The translations under genes were made by a program, and so were the position numbers. A stretch of DNA of 14,480 bases. Origin: a bacterium HR36 (GTDB lineage Bacteria > Planctomycetota > Planctomycetia > Gemmatales > HRBIN36). Shown in pieces: positions 13,798 through 14,480 of this stretch; positions within the stretch are counted from its first letter, which is position 1, and each line of letters starts with the position of its first letter. Under the pieces are notes generated by a model. That model was not told the origin of the DNA. It did no database searches and worked only from the letters and a program-made list of their open reading frames with translations. The stretch is taken from positions 1 to 14,480 of the forward strand of contig BEIM01000032.1 of NCBI GenBank assembly GCA_002898995.1, written 5' to 3'.

Positions 13798-14480
13798 TTA
13801 CGTCAGGGAGCCAAGTCGGCGCCGTAATTCTTCTAAAGCGCCGCGAATCAGCAGATATTCGGCGATATTGTCGCGGGTGAGCACGCCGACAATCTGGCCA
13901 TTTACAATGACCGGCACCACGGGACAGTTGTTATCCTGCATCCGCAGTAGTACGACTTCCACCAATTCATACGGGCTGGTGGTGAGGCAATCCCGGCGCA
14001 TCACATCGGCGACGGAGGCTGCTGGCCCCAGTTGGGCTAGGCCGGCAATAACATCCTTGCCCGACAGAATCCCCACGAGTTGGCCATCTTCGACAATGGG
14101 AAAGTCCGTCTGGTAGCCTGCCAGGATCAAGCGCACGGCATCCCCCAGTGTGTGTTGAGGCGTCAACACCCGGAAATCGGTAATCATGGCGTCGCGTACC
14201 GGAATGCCCCACAAGGCAGCTTTCTGCTGGGCGAAAGCGGCCTCCTGCTGAGCCCCGATCCACACGAATAACGCGATGAACAACAACATCGGGTTGAAAA
14301 ACAGCCCCAGGATACCGAAACCAATCGCCATGATTTGCCCCACACTCGCTGCCACATTCGTGGCTTGCGAATACTCCATGTGCATAGCCAACAGCGCGCG
14401 GGGCACGCGGCCACCGTCCATCGGAAACGCTGGAAGCAGGTTGAAGCCCACCAGCATTACGTGTACCCAGAACAGCGTTC
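13798..14480 (-). CDS. Site-2 protease (M50 family) with CBS pair, C-terminal part
   Basis: The gene runs off the window's right edge, so its true start and the HExxH zinc motif are not visible. Counting from the Met at 14457, residues 5-17 (FNLLPAFPMDGGR) are the second S2P motif, whose Asp (D14) is the third zinc ligand. The preceding residues TLFWVHVMLVG finish a membrane helix, and 35-68 are one or two more helices. Two CBS domains follow: about 86-143 (IPVRDAMITDF to DVIAGLAQ) and about 148-205 (SVADVMRRDC to NIAEYLL), each with the 'G.LVGI/V.....D' strand-helix. CBS-bearing S2P proteases cleave substrates in the membrane, probably gated by adenine nucleotides. The substrate is unknown. 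It sits 16 bases ahead of the phosphatase gene. Confidence 0.9.
   Translation of the reverse strand, partial: TLFWVHVMLVGFNLLPAFPMDGGRVPRALLAMHMEYSQATNVAASVGQIMAIGFGILGLFFNPMLLFIALFVWIGAQQEAAFAQQKAALWGIPVRDAMITDFRVLTPQHTLGDAVRLILAGYQTDFPIVEDGQLVGILSGKDVIAGLAQLGPAASVADVMRRDCLTTSPYELVEVVLLRMQDNNCPVVPVIVNGQIVGVLTRDNIAEYLLIRGALEELRRRLGSLT

Overview
The window reads as a chromosomal segment of a planctomycete-like bacterium. This is an inference from the gene mix: a flagellar basal-body operon with divergent proteins, a Rho_N/DUF4912 protein, a formylglycine-type sulfatase, a secreted protein with a carboxypeptidase-regulatory-like domain, a secreted DUF442-type phosphatase and a CBS-domain site-2 protease. 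Protein families alone do not fix the genus. No rRNA, tRNA, CRISPR array or insertion sequence was seen.

Region 1 (1-6565, + strand) is the rotor, C-ring and export part of a flagellar operon: end of fliF, fliG, fliH, fliI, fliJ, a MotE/YlxF-like gene, fliL, a divergent fliM and fliN. Genes are tightly packed, with ATGA overlaps at fliJ/motE-like and fliL/fliM and a 14-base overlap at fliH/fliI. FliF, FliG, FliM and FliN build the MS-ring/C-ring rotor. FliH, FliI and FliJ power and feed the flagellar type III export gate. FliL and the MotE-like protein are membrane-anchored factors on the stator side. FliM has no CheY-binding N-terminal peptide.

Region 2 (6566-9576, + strand) opens with a terminator-like hairpin and then a good sigma70-type promoter whose leader carries a second hairpin. 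It continues with a Rho_N + DUF4912 protein, a 375-base stretch without a convincing gene, and apbE (FAD:protein FMN transferase).

Region 3 (9697-14480, - strand, convergent with region 2) holds, in transcription order, a truncated CBS-domain site-2 protease, a secreted DUF442/BLH-like phosphatase 16 bases downstream, a 341-base gap, a secreted protein with a degenerate metallophosphoesterase-like core, and a sulfatase 12 bases after it. The last two look co-transcribed and are both exported, suggesting a shared envelope or polysaccharide-related role (inference).

Nothing here is clearly a wholly new system. The most interesting points are the CheY-site-less FliM, the secreted phosphoesterase-like/sulfatase pair, and the structured leader of the DUF4912 gene.
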